Shown here piece after piece: positions 47,485 to 58,389 of a stretch of DNA of 64,000 nt. The notes below the pieces were generated by a model. The model saw only the letters and a program-made list of their open reading frames with translations. It did not search any database and was not told the origin of the DNA. The translations under genes were made by a program, and so were the position numbers. Every line of letters begins with the position of its first letter. Within the stretch, counting starts at the first letter, position 1. The stretch comes from Siphonodentalium dalli (Eukaryota > Mollusca > Scaphopoda > Gadilida > Siphonodentaliidae): contig CP136061.1 of NCBI GenBank assembly GCA_032622095.1, forward strand, positions 200,066,244 through 200,130,243. The letters are read 5' to 3'.

Positions 47485-49715
47485 CGTAATATGATCATAC
47501 GCTAGCGCAATTAACGAACCAAAGCTAAACCACTGACATGAGGGTATCTCTAGCGTTTAAAACAATTCTGACCAAAATCACTTTATAGATTCCCACCAAA
47601 TAAGATCCAACTAATTAGTGCTTATTTCGTGGGGTAATTATTATAAATTACATTCCGTAGACAACGGTTCGTCAAAAGAATGGACCCTAATCGTAATTTC
47701 GTTCATAAATATATCCTGGTATGTGAGAAATCCAAGATGTAAACAAACGGGTTCACCACCTGATGTTTTATTTTAAACACCCACACTACCAACAAAGTAC
47801 TCAAAAGTGAAATTAGTTATATGTTGTCGAGAATGGAACTGGATCTAGCCATTATATAACATGGCGCTTGAGATACTCAGGCTGGATGGAGAAGCGTGTC
47901 CACTTAATAATGTTCATTTCATTCATAAGATGTCATCATGTCGATTTCAACGAAAGTCGACGAACAATGTCATCGTGTAACTTTCGCCATTGACCGAATT
48001 CGCGCAGACTTGATGAGTGTATCTTCTGCTTTGTTCGTATTTATGTGTTTTCATTCGATTCAAGAAAATAGTAGGGTATAATGGATTATCAGATGCATGT
48101 ATGTAATAAGTAGACTTATGATAACAAATAATTCCATAATAAATATAGTGTTTTTTCCTTTGGCACAGTAGTCTCTACTGTACCATGTAGTATCAACCAC
48201 TGTGCATCAGTTGAAAATAAAACTTGAGGTACACGTATATCGTGTTGTTGCTGTCACGATTAGGCATTTCGCACAGGTGCGAAAATAAGGCTTAATCAAA
48301 TATGGCTACAACATCAAGGAATCACTGAACTAAATGGTTTCCCATAGACGACAGTGTTAACATTTCAGATTCAGTTTCGAGTGATGTTTACCCAGCTAGG
48401 TTGACACCAACTGATCACGATAATGCAAGAAAAATCATAGGTCATGTGTTTACTATTTAACATCAATCCACAAATGTACGACATGGCTATCCCGTTGCCA
48501 AATTTTACCTGGAAACACCCATAACTACAGCAGCTAGTTAAATAAATTTACCGCTCACAAAAATCCTTTCCCCCATTAATTCACCAGTTTAAATTATGAT
48601 ATGATATGATGTATAAATCAAATAAACAAGATTTCATCATTTAATAACGTCTCACGTTACCTTCACCTCTAGCATTCCTGGTGCACTCGCTCCCCGACCC
48701 TGGAATATATTTAGCTCCCTGATGCCTCAAGTATAGGGCTATATGGTAGAAATGTGGGTCAAGTTATTTTAGTTAATTTCCAAAAATGAAAAATGCCTAG
48801 ATACGTTGTTCAACTGACAAGTATCCAAAACTGTCCGCCTCTGATGGAGAGGGTCCGATAATTTGATCCAGTAGAATGAGTAGACGCGTTAGAAATTCAT
48901 TATATATAGGCCTTATACTTGCCCTATAAATCGAAAACAAATAATGATTTGATGATGTTTATATCAATAGGTTTTTTAGATCGTCGTGGCGATGATGGTG
49001 GTTGCTAATGGTCATGCGAGGTTGCATGTTATAAGTTACGGGACGCTTAGTGATCGGATATGCTGTCATGTGAGGCGAAGTGGTATCAATATTAGGCGAG
49101 GCCGTACCGTAACGTATTTATTATGTCAGTGGACAAAATCCAGCATATCCCTTTAATTAATCGTCGCTGTAATTTATTGTAATTTGGTAAGATACATGTG
49201 TCGTCTATGGCCATTTACTTATGTAAAGCCACGGTGACGCGTCATGTGTGTTGAACGTCAACGCATTGAGTCAATGGCTTATTACCAGAAGTAGGACAAC
49301 TTGTTGAGTTTGATAGTTAATTTATGAGTCTTTAAAATTCCTCAAATATATCGCATGCACATTGGTACATGTTACTATGTCTTTAAATTCACAGAAAATG
49401 ATTTCCGACAGATATCCCCTTTCTTGGCGCCAAAATACACCAAAAATATTCCCGAGGTGACTGAGTTTCTGAAAAAACAAGATGGCGGATAAGCACCTAA
49501 TATTGATTTCATATTAGGTCACCGACCTAATATGGGTTCATATACCGTCACTAGATATCGACGCTGATTCGCAAGAGCTGACATAATAAGAAGTGATTTG
49601 GGTTGACCTCTTAACTTCCGATTACGACATTAATGATGTAAGCCCACCGTTCTACTGTGCGACAAAAGATCTCCCATCTCGAAAAATATGTTCCTCGTAT
49701 TATATAATAAAGTTA
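47485..49715 (+). repeat. Diverged segmental duplication, copy 2
   Basis: The longer partner of 42190-43215. The shared 5' part is about 47485-48150 and the shared 3' part about 49617-49715 (ttacgacattaatgatgtaa, tctactgtgcgac). The middle 1.4 kb is unique to this copy and shows no gene. Confidence 0.7.
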
Positions 49716-50062
49716 CAGAAACATGGAGGTTTATTAAGCCGGGACGCGACAACTGGTAGGTTTGTTTAGCGCGCTATTTTGTTTTTAATTTTGCCATTAC
49801 CGGCATAATTCCGGATCGACATGGTGTTTGATGGACCCAACAACTGATAAATGTTGACAGATGGAAGGATACAGCTCAATTTGGTCACAAAATGACCGAT
49901 GGATGGTGAGAATAAACATATTTCAATATTGTGTGATTTCGAATATTACGCTCCAAATTGAAGAAAATTTGAATAATGTTGAAAACGTTCCATATATATA
50001 GATATCTTAGGAAGCTAAATCTTCATTTCCAGCAATATTTGCTAAATTTAAGTAAGAAAAAA

Positions 50063-50192
50063 ACCCGAATATTTCTGATGGTACTCCCCATTGTTCGAGT
50101 AAATCCAGTTACGGGCTCCATTATTTGATGCGTAAACCCCGCTGCGGGCAATCGTAAAACGCACACCGGGCACAAGTAAACCCCGCTGCGGC
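50063..50192 (+). repeat. taaaccccgctgcggg repeat, left copy
   Basis: taaaccccgctgcgggc, then a tcgtaaaacgca stretch, then accgggcacaagtaaacccc and gctgcgg. The complement of 59625-59697 follows the same order. Homology may extend outward through aacccgaata. Confidence 0.75.
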
Positions 50193-50369
50193 ACCCATGT
50201 TATTAGCCACGCAAAATACAACGGTTGATAACAGTTAGTTACCATATTTTCAAGGCCAGCTTTCTCACATGAGTAACAGGTTTCGACACGGAAGACCACG
50301 CGGTGTTTATTCCCACGTGCTCTTATCGATCAATCGGGCTTATAGAACGCCCTGTTACTATTTTAAGCC

Positions 50370-52267
50370 CCTGTCACACTCAGGCCGGCGCTCTCATTGC
50401 GCTGCAAAAGTATCAAAGCGCCCACCTAAACGCACTAAGGTCTCCAAGAACCGATTGGTGACACAGTGGACACTGGCTACAACGGGCGAGGATCTCCATG
50501 GTCGCCTATAGGTGCCAGAGCGCCGCGATTGTTTTATGCATGCACAAAACAAGCGCAGAGGTTTCGGCGTTCTGACCAGGACGTAGTACTGTCGCCGTGA
50601 CAGCGCAAAGCAAAGCGCCAAGCGAGCGACGTGAGCGTTATGTGGACGTAGCAAGAGCGCATATTAGCTTCTCGTGGTCCCAGCAAGAAATTAATCTTGT
50701 CTTTTGCGACTACAGTAAGCTTAATCAAATTCTCACTACGTGCCTTTCCCGTCCTTAATACGCTCAATGAGGCTCTGTCCAAAACTTATTGCGCTCTTTC
50801 TGCGCTGTCAAGGGGTGTTATTGACTGGTTCCCGCTCATAGAACGTCCACATTGTGCTGCCACTGCGACTCTGGCGCTCGCTTTACGCCCAAGCGTTATA
50901 CGTGGCGTTCTTCTGGCGTTTACAGCAGGTTTACAGTACGATCCCACTTTGAAATGCGGTCTGCTCATACCACTGTCACACTCCGCTGCGATCAGGCTGG
51001 CGTTTGCTTTGAGTTGAAAAAGTATCAAAATACGAGTAACGCACAGTGGAAGTGCGGAAAATTGTCAGAAATTTTCAATCTGTTAAAACAAGAGAACCAA
51101 TGTCAGAAATGGTAACGCGCTCAAGATCATATATTATAAACCCAAGAATGTAATTGTAGAATATAAAATATATTGGTTTTGTGAATGACCAACTCAGAAT
51201 TCTGTTAAATAACAATAACAACCAGCCCCTAATTAATGAACCGGTGGTCGACTCGACCGTCTCCGACCACAACCCCCAGTGGGCTGCAGAAATTTCTTTC
51301 ATTTGTAATTGACATATAGTTTATCACAAACCAAAAACCAACATTAATCAACGTTGATTAACACAATAAACGAAATTGAATTTCCCCAACTACATGCACC
51401 TTTTACGGGACTCGGCCTGCAGCTCGCAGTTTGACTTTTAATCATCCCAAACATTCCCATTCTATAAATAAAACTAATAAAACACCCATTGATAATGTCA
51501 GCCCGCACGCGAAACGAGAAACTCCCCACCAGTTATACATGCGGCGCGCGTGACAAGCCATGCTCCTATCCCGCTTATCACGTTTTCATCGCCCTCTTTG
51601 TACCACCCATTGTGTTCCTGCTTTGTCAAGTCTCCACGCCGTAAACGCTCTTAATGCGTTCAAGTCGTTGTCATTGCGTTGTTAGTACGCTTTGCGCTGT
51701 CATGGCGACGGTACTACGTCTGGTCAGAACGCCGAACCTCTGCGCTTGTTTTGTGCATGCACAAAACAAGCGCGGCGCTCTGGCGCGATCACGGAGACCC
51801 TCTCCCGTCCTAGCCAGTGTCCACTGCGTCACCAATACGTTCTTGGATACCTTACTGCGCTTTGCTTGGCGCTTTGATTATTTTTCAGCGCAATGCAGGC
51901 GCCGGCCTGATCGCAGCGGAGTGTGACAGTAGTTTAATCGGACAGCTAATCTATTGCGGAGTGTTGGGTATTTTCCCCACAACCTAAAAACTGACTATGA
52001 CTGGAGAACGCAGGAGGCGCTATCTGTACTCTCCGCGCCCGCGCAGAGAACGTTTTGCGAACTTATTGAGAACGTACTAGCATCACAATGACAGCGACTT
52101 GAACGCACTAAGAGCGTGAGACTTGACAAAGTAGGAACGCAATAGGAGCATACTTTGTTTTAAAAGTTTGACAATTTTCGACAGTTTTCGGCGCTCCTCC
52201 TGCGTGTTACTCATATGTTGGTACTTTTGCAGCGCAGTGAGAGCGCCGGTCTGAGTGTGACAGGGGT
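50370..52267. mobile_element. 1.9-kb CpG-rich foldback element
   Basis: Ends cccctgtcacactcaggccg (about 50370) and the complement of cccctgtcacactcagaccg (to 52267). Long inner inverted arms: 50380-50710 against 51640-51930, sharing agcgccgcg, ttttgtgcatgcacaaaaca and ggcgttctgacca. Further tgtcacactccgctgcgatc ends occur at about 50980 and, inverted, at 51910-51930, so at least two nested units are present. It is richer in CG dinucleotides than its surroundings. No transposase; frames on both strands overlap and are shadows. Confidence 0.82.
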
Positions 52268-52997
52268 TTTATAAATGAACGGAAGATATATTGCCGTTAT
52301 TGGGCATTTACCGGGTGGGTTAAACAAACGGAATGGATTCACAGAACGTTTGTTACCACCCCCCCCCCCCCCATCAGTCAAAACCCAATAATGATGTTCG
52401 TTTGGCTTCAAACAGTGTAACGGTTGAGATAATTATGGAATAGACTATAGCTTTCATTGATACCACGATGGAAGAACGATCACTCTTCCGCTTCCTTTTT
52501 GAAGTTTCCATGCGGCAGAAACAAGCAATTCCCACCAACCACTCCCATTTCATATATGTTTTTAGTAATATATTTATGCGCGCATTCAATAGCTTTGACT
52601 CATGGATGCCGGCAGCCGCTTCCCTTTTTGACATCGCACATTTTAATTCACCTATAGAATGTGACATATGCATTAATTGCTAGGTGGCTGTCGGTGCCAT
52701 ACATGTATATTATATGATAAAAATGTATCTTTATGATTCAAATATTACCAATTATATGGAAGCTTCAAGAATAAAACAATTGTACTATATTTAGAGGCCT
52801 ATCTGATTTTCTCTCAGGTGCAATTGAATTGGATTTTCATTCATTCCTTATAATTATAGACTAAATATTCTACAAAAAAGAAGCTTCCAAAATACTGTCT
52901 TAAAATGATTATTTTCTTCAAAGTGTGCAACGGCCACGAGCTCATTTGAAAGTAGCCTTATGGGAGGCCGTTTTCACATGTATTAAATAATTTAACT
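52268..52997. other. No gene seen
   Basis: 14-C run at 52359-52372. The frames at 52374-52683 are on opposite strands and unrecognised. Confidence 0.45.
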
Positions 52998-53375
52998 TAA
53001 GCGCAATAACACTACACTTAAGCGATATTACTTACATCTTTATCAAATTGCTCTTGAGTGCAATTCAATTGCGCTTAAGAGCAATAACCATAACAAGTTT
53101 TCAATACCCCTAACATATCTAATGAGGTTCACAATCAGGTTTGTCTGGATAGTCATCCTGCAGACTATTCTATAAGAATTGAGGGGGTTTTGTTTATGGT
53201 GATCAATAATTGCGCTTAAGCGCAATTCAATTGCCATTAAGCGTTTATAATTGGAATTACAGAGTTTTTAATTGCTTAATTTAATTATTAAGCGCAATTG
53301 GATTTCATTTGTGTTCATCTAATTGAGTTTAAGCGCAATTAATTACGCTTAAGTGCATTCAATTGCGCTTAAGTC
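52998..53375. promoter_or_regulatory. Palindrome cluster upstream of the zinc-finger exon
   Basis: About ten whole or half copies of AATTGCGCTTAAGCGCAATT; the perfect 20-bp form is at 53208-53227. Others include cttaagcgcaata (53001), ttgctcttgagtgcaatt (53050) and tttaagcgcaattaatt (near 53332). The cluster ends about 160 bp before the zinc-finger ATG. Regulatory function is inference; it could equally be repeat decay. Confidence 0.45.
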
Positions 53376-53510
53376 CTATTATTTAATAAACGTGAACACG
53401 ATCATGTAGCCTAGGCGTGGCAATAAAACACATTGGTCAGTATAAAAATAGGTAGCGTCATTAATTAACCATACCGATGGAATACAAATACGCAGCCTGT
53501 CATTTAATGT

Positions 53511-53533
53511 TTCAATTTGTTTTCTTATTTCAG
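53511..53533 (+). other. Probable splice acceptor
   Basis: A T-rich tract followed by cttatttcag, then gtaaa and the ATG of the zinc-finger ORF. It implies a non-coding 5' exon upstream. The same letters (cag/gtaaaa) also fit a weak donor, but the pyrimidine tract favours an acceptor. Confidence 0.6.
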
Positions 53534-53538
53534 GTAAA

Positions 53539-54309
53539 ATGTCTGACATTCTCAGAGATCTGGAGTTAGAGTTAAGTGCCATAGAAGCGTCGATACATGA
53601 TGTAACCGTCGAAACTATCCCTATGTTAACTTGTGATATTGACCAAGGGCCTGTTATAACATCGACACCACTCAGGCCAGCACTGACAAGACCTATACAT
53701 GTCCACCCAACACCGACAACACAGAAGGACGGCGCTAAATGCAGATTGTCGTGTGGCAAGTTATTTGTTACAGAGAGGAACATGAACATACACATGCTAA
53801 TTCACTCACAGGCGCGATTCAGGTGTGCAGCATGTAACACCTTATGTCATAATTCAGATAAGCTCAATTCACATAACGAAAAACACCATAGAGAATCGCT
53901 CGTCTGTGCCGATTGTGGCAAAGATTTTAAGAGAAAATCATCGCTGACTCAGCATACAAAGATTCACACTGGCATCGACTTTAAACCCTGCCCTTTCGAT
54001 AGATGCGACAAATCGTTTGATTATGTCTGTATCACGACCACATCAACAAACACACCATACAAGTGCGAGAAATGTGGGCGGTTGTTCGGATCTGGAAGGA
54101 TGCGAAGAGATCATCAGCCCCGGTGTGGTTCCTTGCAAGAATATATGTGTCGCAAAGTTGGATGTAAATTTGTGTTTCAGAGTCGAGGTGCTCGTAGCAA
54201 CCATGAATATGGCGTCCATACGGACAACATATATGCATGTAGTTGCGGGAAAACATATGTACACCTTTCAGGATTATGCAATCATAAGGCCAACACAAAG
54301 CATGTATAG
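53539..54309 (+). CDS. C2H2 zinc-finger protein, terminal exon
   Basis: 256 residues. The N-terminal 60 are acidic to proline/threonine-rich, with no finger. Then a finger array: C68/C72-H85/H89; C96/C99-H112/H116; C123/C126-H139/H143 followed by a TGEKP-like linker TGIDFKP; C151/C156 with its histidines missing; C176/C179-H192/C196 (C2HC); C204/C209-H222/H227; C234/C236-H249/H255 with a one-residue CxC step. Such arrays bind DNA or RNA in the nucleus; the target is unknown. The ATG follows a likely splice acceptor, and a polyadenylation signal lies 99 bp past the stop. Finger 4 looks frame-damaged: the next frame reads HDHINKH at the expected place, so two compensating indels, or sequencing errors, are likely. 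It converges on the nuclease pseudogene. Cellular gene or mobile-element passenger: undecided. Confidence 0.8.
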   Translation: MSDILRDLELELSAIEASIHDVTVETIPMLTCDIDQGPVITSTPLRPALTRPIHVHPTPTTQKDGAKCRLSCGKLFVTERNMNIHMLIHSQARFRCAACNTLCHNSDKLNSHNEKHHRESLVCADCGKDFKRKSSLTQHTKIHTGIDFKPCPFDRCDKSFDYVCITTTSTNTPYKCEKCGRLFGSGRMRRDHQPRCGSLQEYMCRKVGCKFVFQSRGARSNHEYGVHTDNIYACSCGKTYVHLSGLCNHKANTKHV

Positions 54310-54407
54310 CTTATTGATTTGCTCAGATTTATGACTGATATTCTGTTCTTAGTGGTGTCACAGTTACGGCAAATGAATGTTGATTCTAAATGTTTCGACA
54401 CATTTAT

Positions 54408-54413
54408 AATAAA
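54408..54413 (+). terminator. Polyadenylation signal AATAAA
   Basis: Canonical hexamer 99 bp after the zinc-finger stop codon, in the right orientation. No GT-rich downstream element was identified with confidence. Confidence 0.55.
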
Positions 54414-54672
54414 ACTTATTTCAACGAAAATGAGTCACTTATCGAGTCAAGTGAGACCACTGGTGAATTTCACGCATGTCTGCGACGACACGCTTGAAAC
54501 GAATGGGATCAAATTAACATAACACAAACTGTAGATTTTCATACATCCGTTTTGAAGATGTTCACTGACTTGAATGGAGCTGTGTGGTATATAGCAGGCT
54601 GGTTGGTGAAATATGTAAACACTAGTAAAACCACAGGGGCGTGTCGTTAAAAAGATTAAACTGTATAACTTT

Positions 54673-54802
54673 AAAAATATATATTTAAACCGAGTGCGCC
54701 ACTTTAAAAACCCGCTCCGCTATATAATAACTATACGTATGTACTCAATAGCGAAGCCGTCTTTTTAAAGTGGCTCACTCGGTTTAGATACATATATTTT
54801 TT
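54673..54802. mobile_element. 130-bp palindromic MITE
   Basis: Left arm tttaaaccgagtgcgccact then ttaaaaa; right arm tttttaaagtggctcactcg then gtttaga. Pairing continues through cgctatataataac to the centre near 54738. Sits between the two convergent genes. Confidence 0.85.
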
Positions 54803-54827
54803 TAATTTATATGGTACTCGTTTTAAC

Positions 54828-55248
54828 TCGTGTTAACGAGTGGAATCAATTAAAACCCGAGCAGAGGTGTTTAAAAACCGATCCTTTTAAAAATGCTATT
54901 GAGGTGAAAATGCCAACGTACTATAATACAGGTAAACGTACACTGAACATTCTTCATTGTAGAATCAGATGCTGCTGTAGCGATCTTAATCTCGACAAAT
55001 TAAATAACCATATAGCTTTATCTCCATCGTGTGCGTGTGGTAGCCCAATCGAAGATGCTTATCACTACTTCTTTGAATGTGTTCATTATACACAAATAAG
55101 ACAGGAACTATTCGATAATTTGATACAATTTGGTAATATAACCCTTGAAAACCTAGTAATAGGAAACCCCTTAATTAGTGACCGCGATAATACTGAAATG
55201 TTCTTGGCCGTTCATAAATACATTGCACTGTCAGAACGATTCTCGTGA
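54828..55248 (+). pseudogene. C-terminal part of a non-LTR retrotransposon ORF2
   Basis: About 139 codons. A W-N-x-L segment and TLNILHCRIR precede a zinc-knuckle-like CACGSPIEDAYHYFFEC (C-x-C-x8-H-x4-C), with an ordinary stop at 55246-55248. This arrangement is common downstream of the reverse-transcriptase thumb in several LINE clades, and the protein resembles LINE ends I recall from bivalve genomes. The apparent ATG at 54811 lies in the target site, so it is not a true start. Endonuclease and polymerase are absent. Related to, but diverged from, the fragment at 37643-37923. Confidence 0.85.
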
Positions 55249-55803
55249 ATCCAGTGGACTTGGATCAGTCTTACTACAAAACTTCTTACTTATTATATAA
55301 CATAATACAAAACAAAATTACATACATGTATGGGAGTTACCCAATATACCACTTTCTTTGTTGCACTAATTGAAAAAATATATTTTTGTTTGTTTGTGTG
55401 TCGCTTTATACTTTGTTTAGTGAGGCACCGCCCGACCTGGCCACAACTCCCACCACACATCAGACCATTAATCCAGTACTTATCACGCCCCTCAGTAACC
55501 AATAACCAAGATCTCACTGAATTTATATACCAAAGATTTACTATATGACATTGCAGATTATTGTCCTGCATACAACGCCCCGCCGTTGTTCAACCCGCTC
55601 TAATATAGTATACACATTATAAATACATTAACAATATATGTATATTTGCCTTGTCGATTCGGTCGGTGCCTCTCTAACCCCTGTTTGTTTATCTGGGAAC
55701 GGGACAAATCTAAGTGTCGGCACTTGTTTCCCAATCCCAATTGTTGTATGTATATATACATGTATATATTATATGGCAATAAAATATGTTTAAACTAAAC
55801 TAA
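54828..55803 (+). mobile_element. 5'-truncated LINE with 12-bp target duplication
   Basis: Perfect flanking copies of actcgttttaac at 54816-54827 and 55804-55815. Contains the end of ORF2, a 0.55-kb 3' UTR, and the tail ggcaataaaatatgtttaaa followed by short aaact repeats. The insertion point is about 25 bp from the palindromic MITE and at the 3' edge of the minus-strand pseudogene. Confidence 0.92.
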
Positions 55804-56284
55804 ACTCGTTTTAACGATTGGCCCTGTGCGTGGTCAGAAACCGGCCCCAAATGCAGAACTCTGACATAACGGATTGTTTCGGTGGTATGATATCTGGAAT
55901 AACGAATTGTTTATTTTGACTGTTCTCATCAGACGTTAATATGACTTCAACGGTGTGATATGCCTGTGTGTTTGAAAGTTGGGTGACACAACTGAAGCTA
56001 TCCATAACGCACGCGTCATCATCGTACAACACATGGCGTGCCGAGGGCATTGCAGATGATAGGTAACCGAACACAGTGTTTTGAGAGGGAAAATCACTAC
56101 TTGTACATGCGACATTCCCGTTCACGTTCTCTGGATTCGGTGCTATCGATTACGTGCACATTTTTGCACAGGCTCTCACTGTAATGTTTTGCAGCCATTG
56201 TATCATGGTATATGTCATGGTCAGATTCCAGTAAATATAGAAAGCCACCACTTAACTCATCTTCATTTGTTATGTGTTACTCTG

Positions 56285-56851
56285 TTACATCAGGAACGTC
56301 ATTTTTACGATCATCTTTTCGCTTTGGCGTGAGAAATGTTGATACCATGTCAAACACTTCGGGCGATGGTTTGGTGTATGCCCCTTGTGTATGCTACCAC
56401 ATGGCGACTTAATCAAATCAACATGTTCCTCTGAACTCACGCGGTACATTGAAAGTAGGCGTGACCGAAGCTTCCGAACAGAGTTAGATTCCACTTGTTT
56501 CCAATGGTCCAGATGAAGTCTATGCATGGTAAATGGCCGTTTGTCTTTATCACGTACTCCAAATTGGTGCCACTGTCCGTCTGTTGACGTTAGTAGTACT
56601 TTGAAATTGTTTTCACGTAATGTGTTTATGACTGTCATCATCGACAGGAAAACTCTGTTGTTAATATGTTTCCCTGTCATGGCACAGGCAACCACGTGAG
56701 AATTATTAATTTCAAAGTCGAATAGCCGATCTAGGTCTGTTATCATAAAACCCAAAATTTCGGTAGTAACCGTTCTGGTTAAATGGTATGTAGATTTGAC
56801 AAAGCACTGATATCTACGAATGACATCTAATGTATCAGAAACTACGTCTCC
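56285..56851 (-). pseudogene. C-terminal block after the nuclease
   Basis: In the same frame as the nuclease's second part, directly after the TGA. Words include GDVVSDTLDVIRRYQCF, TRTVTTEILGFMITDLDRLF, VVACAMTGK and TSTDGQWHQFGVRDKDKRPF. An uncharacterised region I recall with YqaJ domains in invertebrate proteins. No catalytic motif recognised. Confidence 0.65.
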
Positions 56852-57780
56852 TCATTCAACGGAATATTCATTTGTGTACACATTTGAGAGACCAGAGCTT
56901 GATTCACAGGGCACCCCTCGAACATCGGACGATTCACGCGCACGATATGCTGGAACTTCCGCAATGAAGTCGGTGTTATTCTGAATAAATTTGGCAATAT
57001 CGACATGGAGGTTCTTCACTGCCACATGGAACTTTTGTGGACGCGAATGAGTGGAAGAACCGTACTGTTCGGTGATTTGCGTCCATATTTTGCTCCACAA
57101 TGTTTCATCAAATTTTACCAGGAAAACAGTCATTGAGCATTCTGACCAACAAATGAACATGAGTTTTTGACATTTATAACTGGCCATCTCCGATAATAAT
57201 TGGCATACGTAGTAAGATGGGATCCTGTAATAGCTGTATGGCGAATATGCATTGGGGGCCTTACATTTGGTCTCGTACATCAATGTCGGTTGAGAACTTG
57301 CGTTTCCTCTGACTGAACCATCAGGGCTGATGACCATGAGCTGTTCTTTCTCACTGAATGGGAGCAGCATGCATCCTTCTTCGACGAGGTTTAGTGATGG
57401 AGGAAAATACAGGCAAAATGAGTGAAGTAATTGTAGCTACGGCGTCAATCTCATGGTCAGTACCATAGTCAAGTCGGTATTGTTCTTCATTTGTGCGTGC
57501 TCCCAAGCGTACTTTACCTCGGATTACCCGATAATAATGCTCTTGGAGGTCACGCAATTTCCCCAGTCCCACTGTCTTATGGCAAGTACTATCTGTGACG
57601 AGAGCCTTTGTCCATAGTTCGAACCACTCAGGTGATCTCTGTTTCAGTGCCCTTGTTGGAGGTACATTGGTTATTTCAGCGTTTGTTATGATCGGAATGT
57701 AGTTATTTTGCTTCGATAGATCGATAACACCATTTCTTGATTCAGCTGGTGGACACTCGTTGATTATCGTGGCTATGTAA
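56852..57780 (-). pseudogene. YqaJ/lambda-exonuclease-like nuclease block
   Basis: Begins after a stop near 57783. It has the family's typical entry, a RSPEWFELW segment and VTDSTCHKTVG, then GTDHEIDAVATI. A one-base shift near 57395 moves to a second frame with VISPDGSVRG and, 19 residues on, MYETKCKAP. The aspartate of SPDG and the E-x-K of YETK match the D...ExK catalytic pattern of this nuclease superfamily, so the active-site residues look intact despite the frame break. SYYVCQLLSEMASYK and FICWSE follow, as expected for the core sheet. Ends in an in-frame TGA at 56852-56854. Confidence 0.75.
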
Positions 57781-58389
57781 CACAGTTATTTAGATATATC
57801 CAGTACCTTTGTAATATTTTCCTTGACGTCGAAGATGTTGATCCGAATCGAGGACAGCAGGGGGAAATATCTCGACTTTCGCCAGCGTTCGCCAGCCATC
57901 CTCATCACCTTTGATTCCGTCTTCGTGAGAGAATCCAGTGAACAACGTAGATCGGAGAATCTTTTTCCGGTTAACATTATAACTGTTAAGATCACGATGT
58001 ATACAAGACTTAGAGTTATTGCAAAAAGATGTCGTATTATCAGATTGTTGTGTCTCTAAACACGCAACTAGGCTATCAACTATAGTCAACTCGTCGTTCA
58101 GTCTCGCTTAAAGTTGGTTTCTCCTCAAACCCTCAACAGTCAATATCACCCATGAACTCGCCCTTCCCGCGGCAGATCAGCTTGCCATCAGCAGCCAGTT
58201 TTGTGGTACGATCCTGCATGTGTTCGGACATCTCTTTTATGCGAGCCTCCAGGATACATGGAAATATTTTTTCCTGTTTCTGTCCATGTGACCTATATAG
58301 GTTTTGCCTGCTTGGAACAGCAAAATTAAAGTTGTAATTACATGGTTTGGCGCGACCTCTGACGTCTGAGAGAACAGCGCCAAATTCAT

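Noticed and set aside
50697-51017. 106-codon plus frame, hydrophobic
   Set aside because: Inside the CpG-rich foldback element with competing frames on both strands.
53379-53795. 138-codon minus-strand frame
   Set aside because: Antisense of the zinc-finger exon; the plus-strand frame has recognisable fingers.
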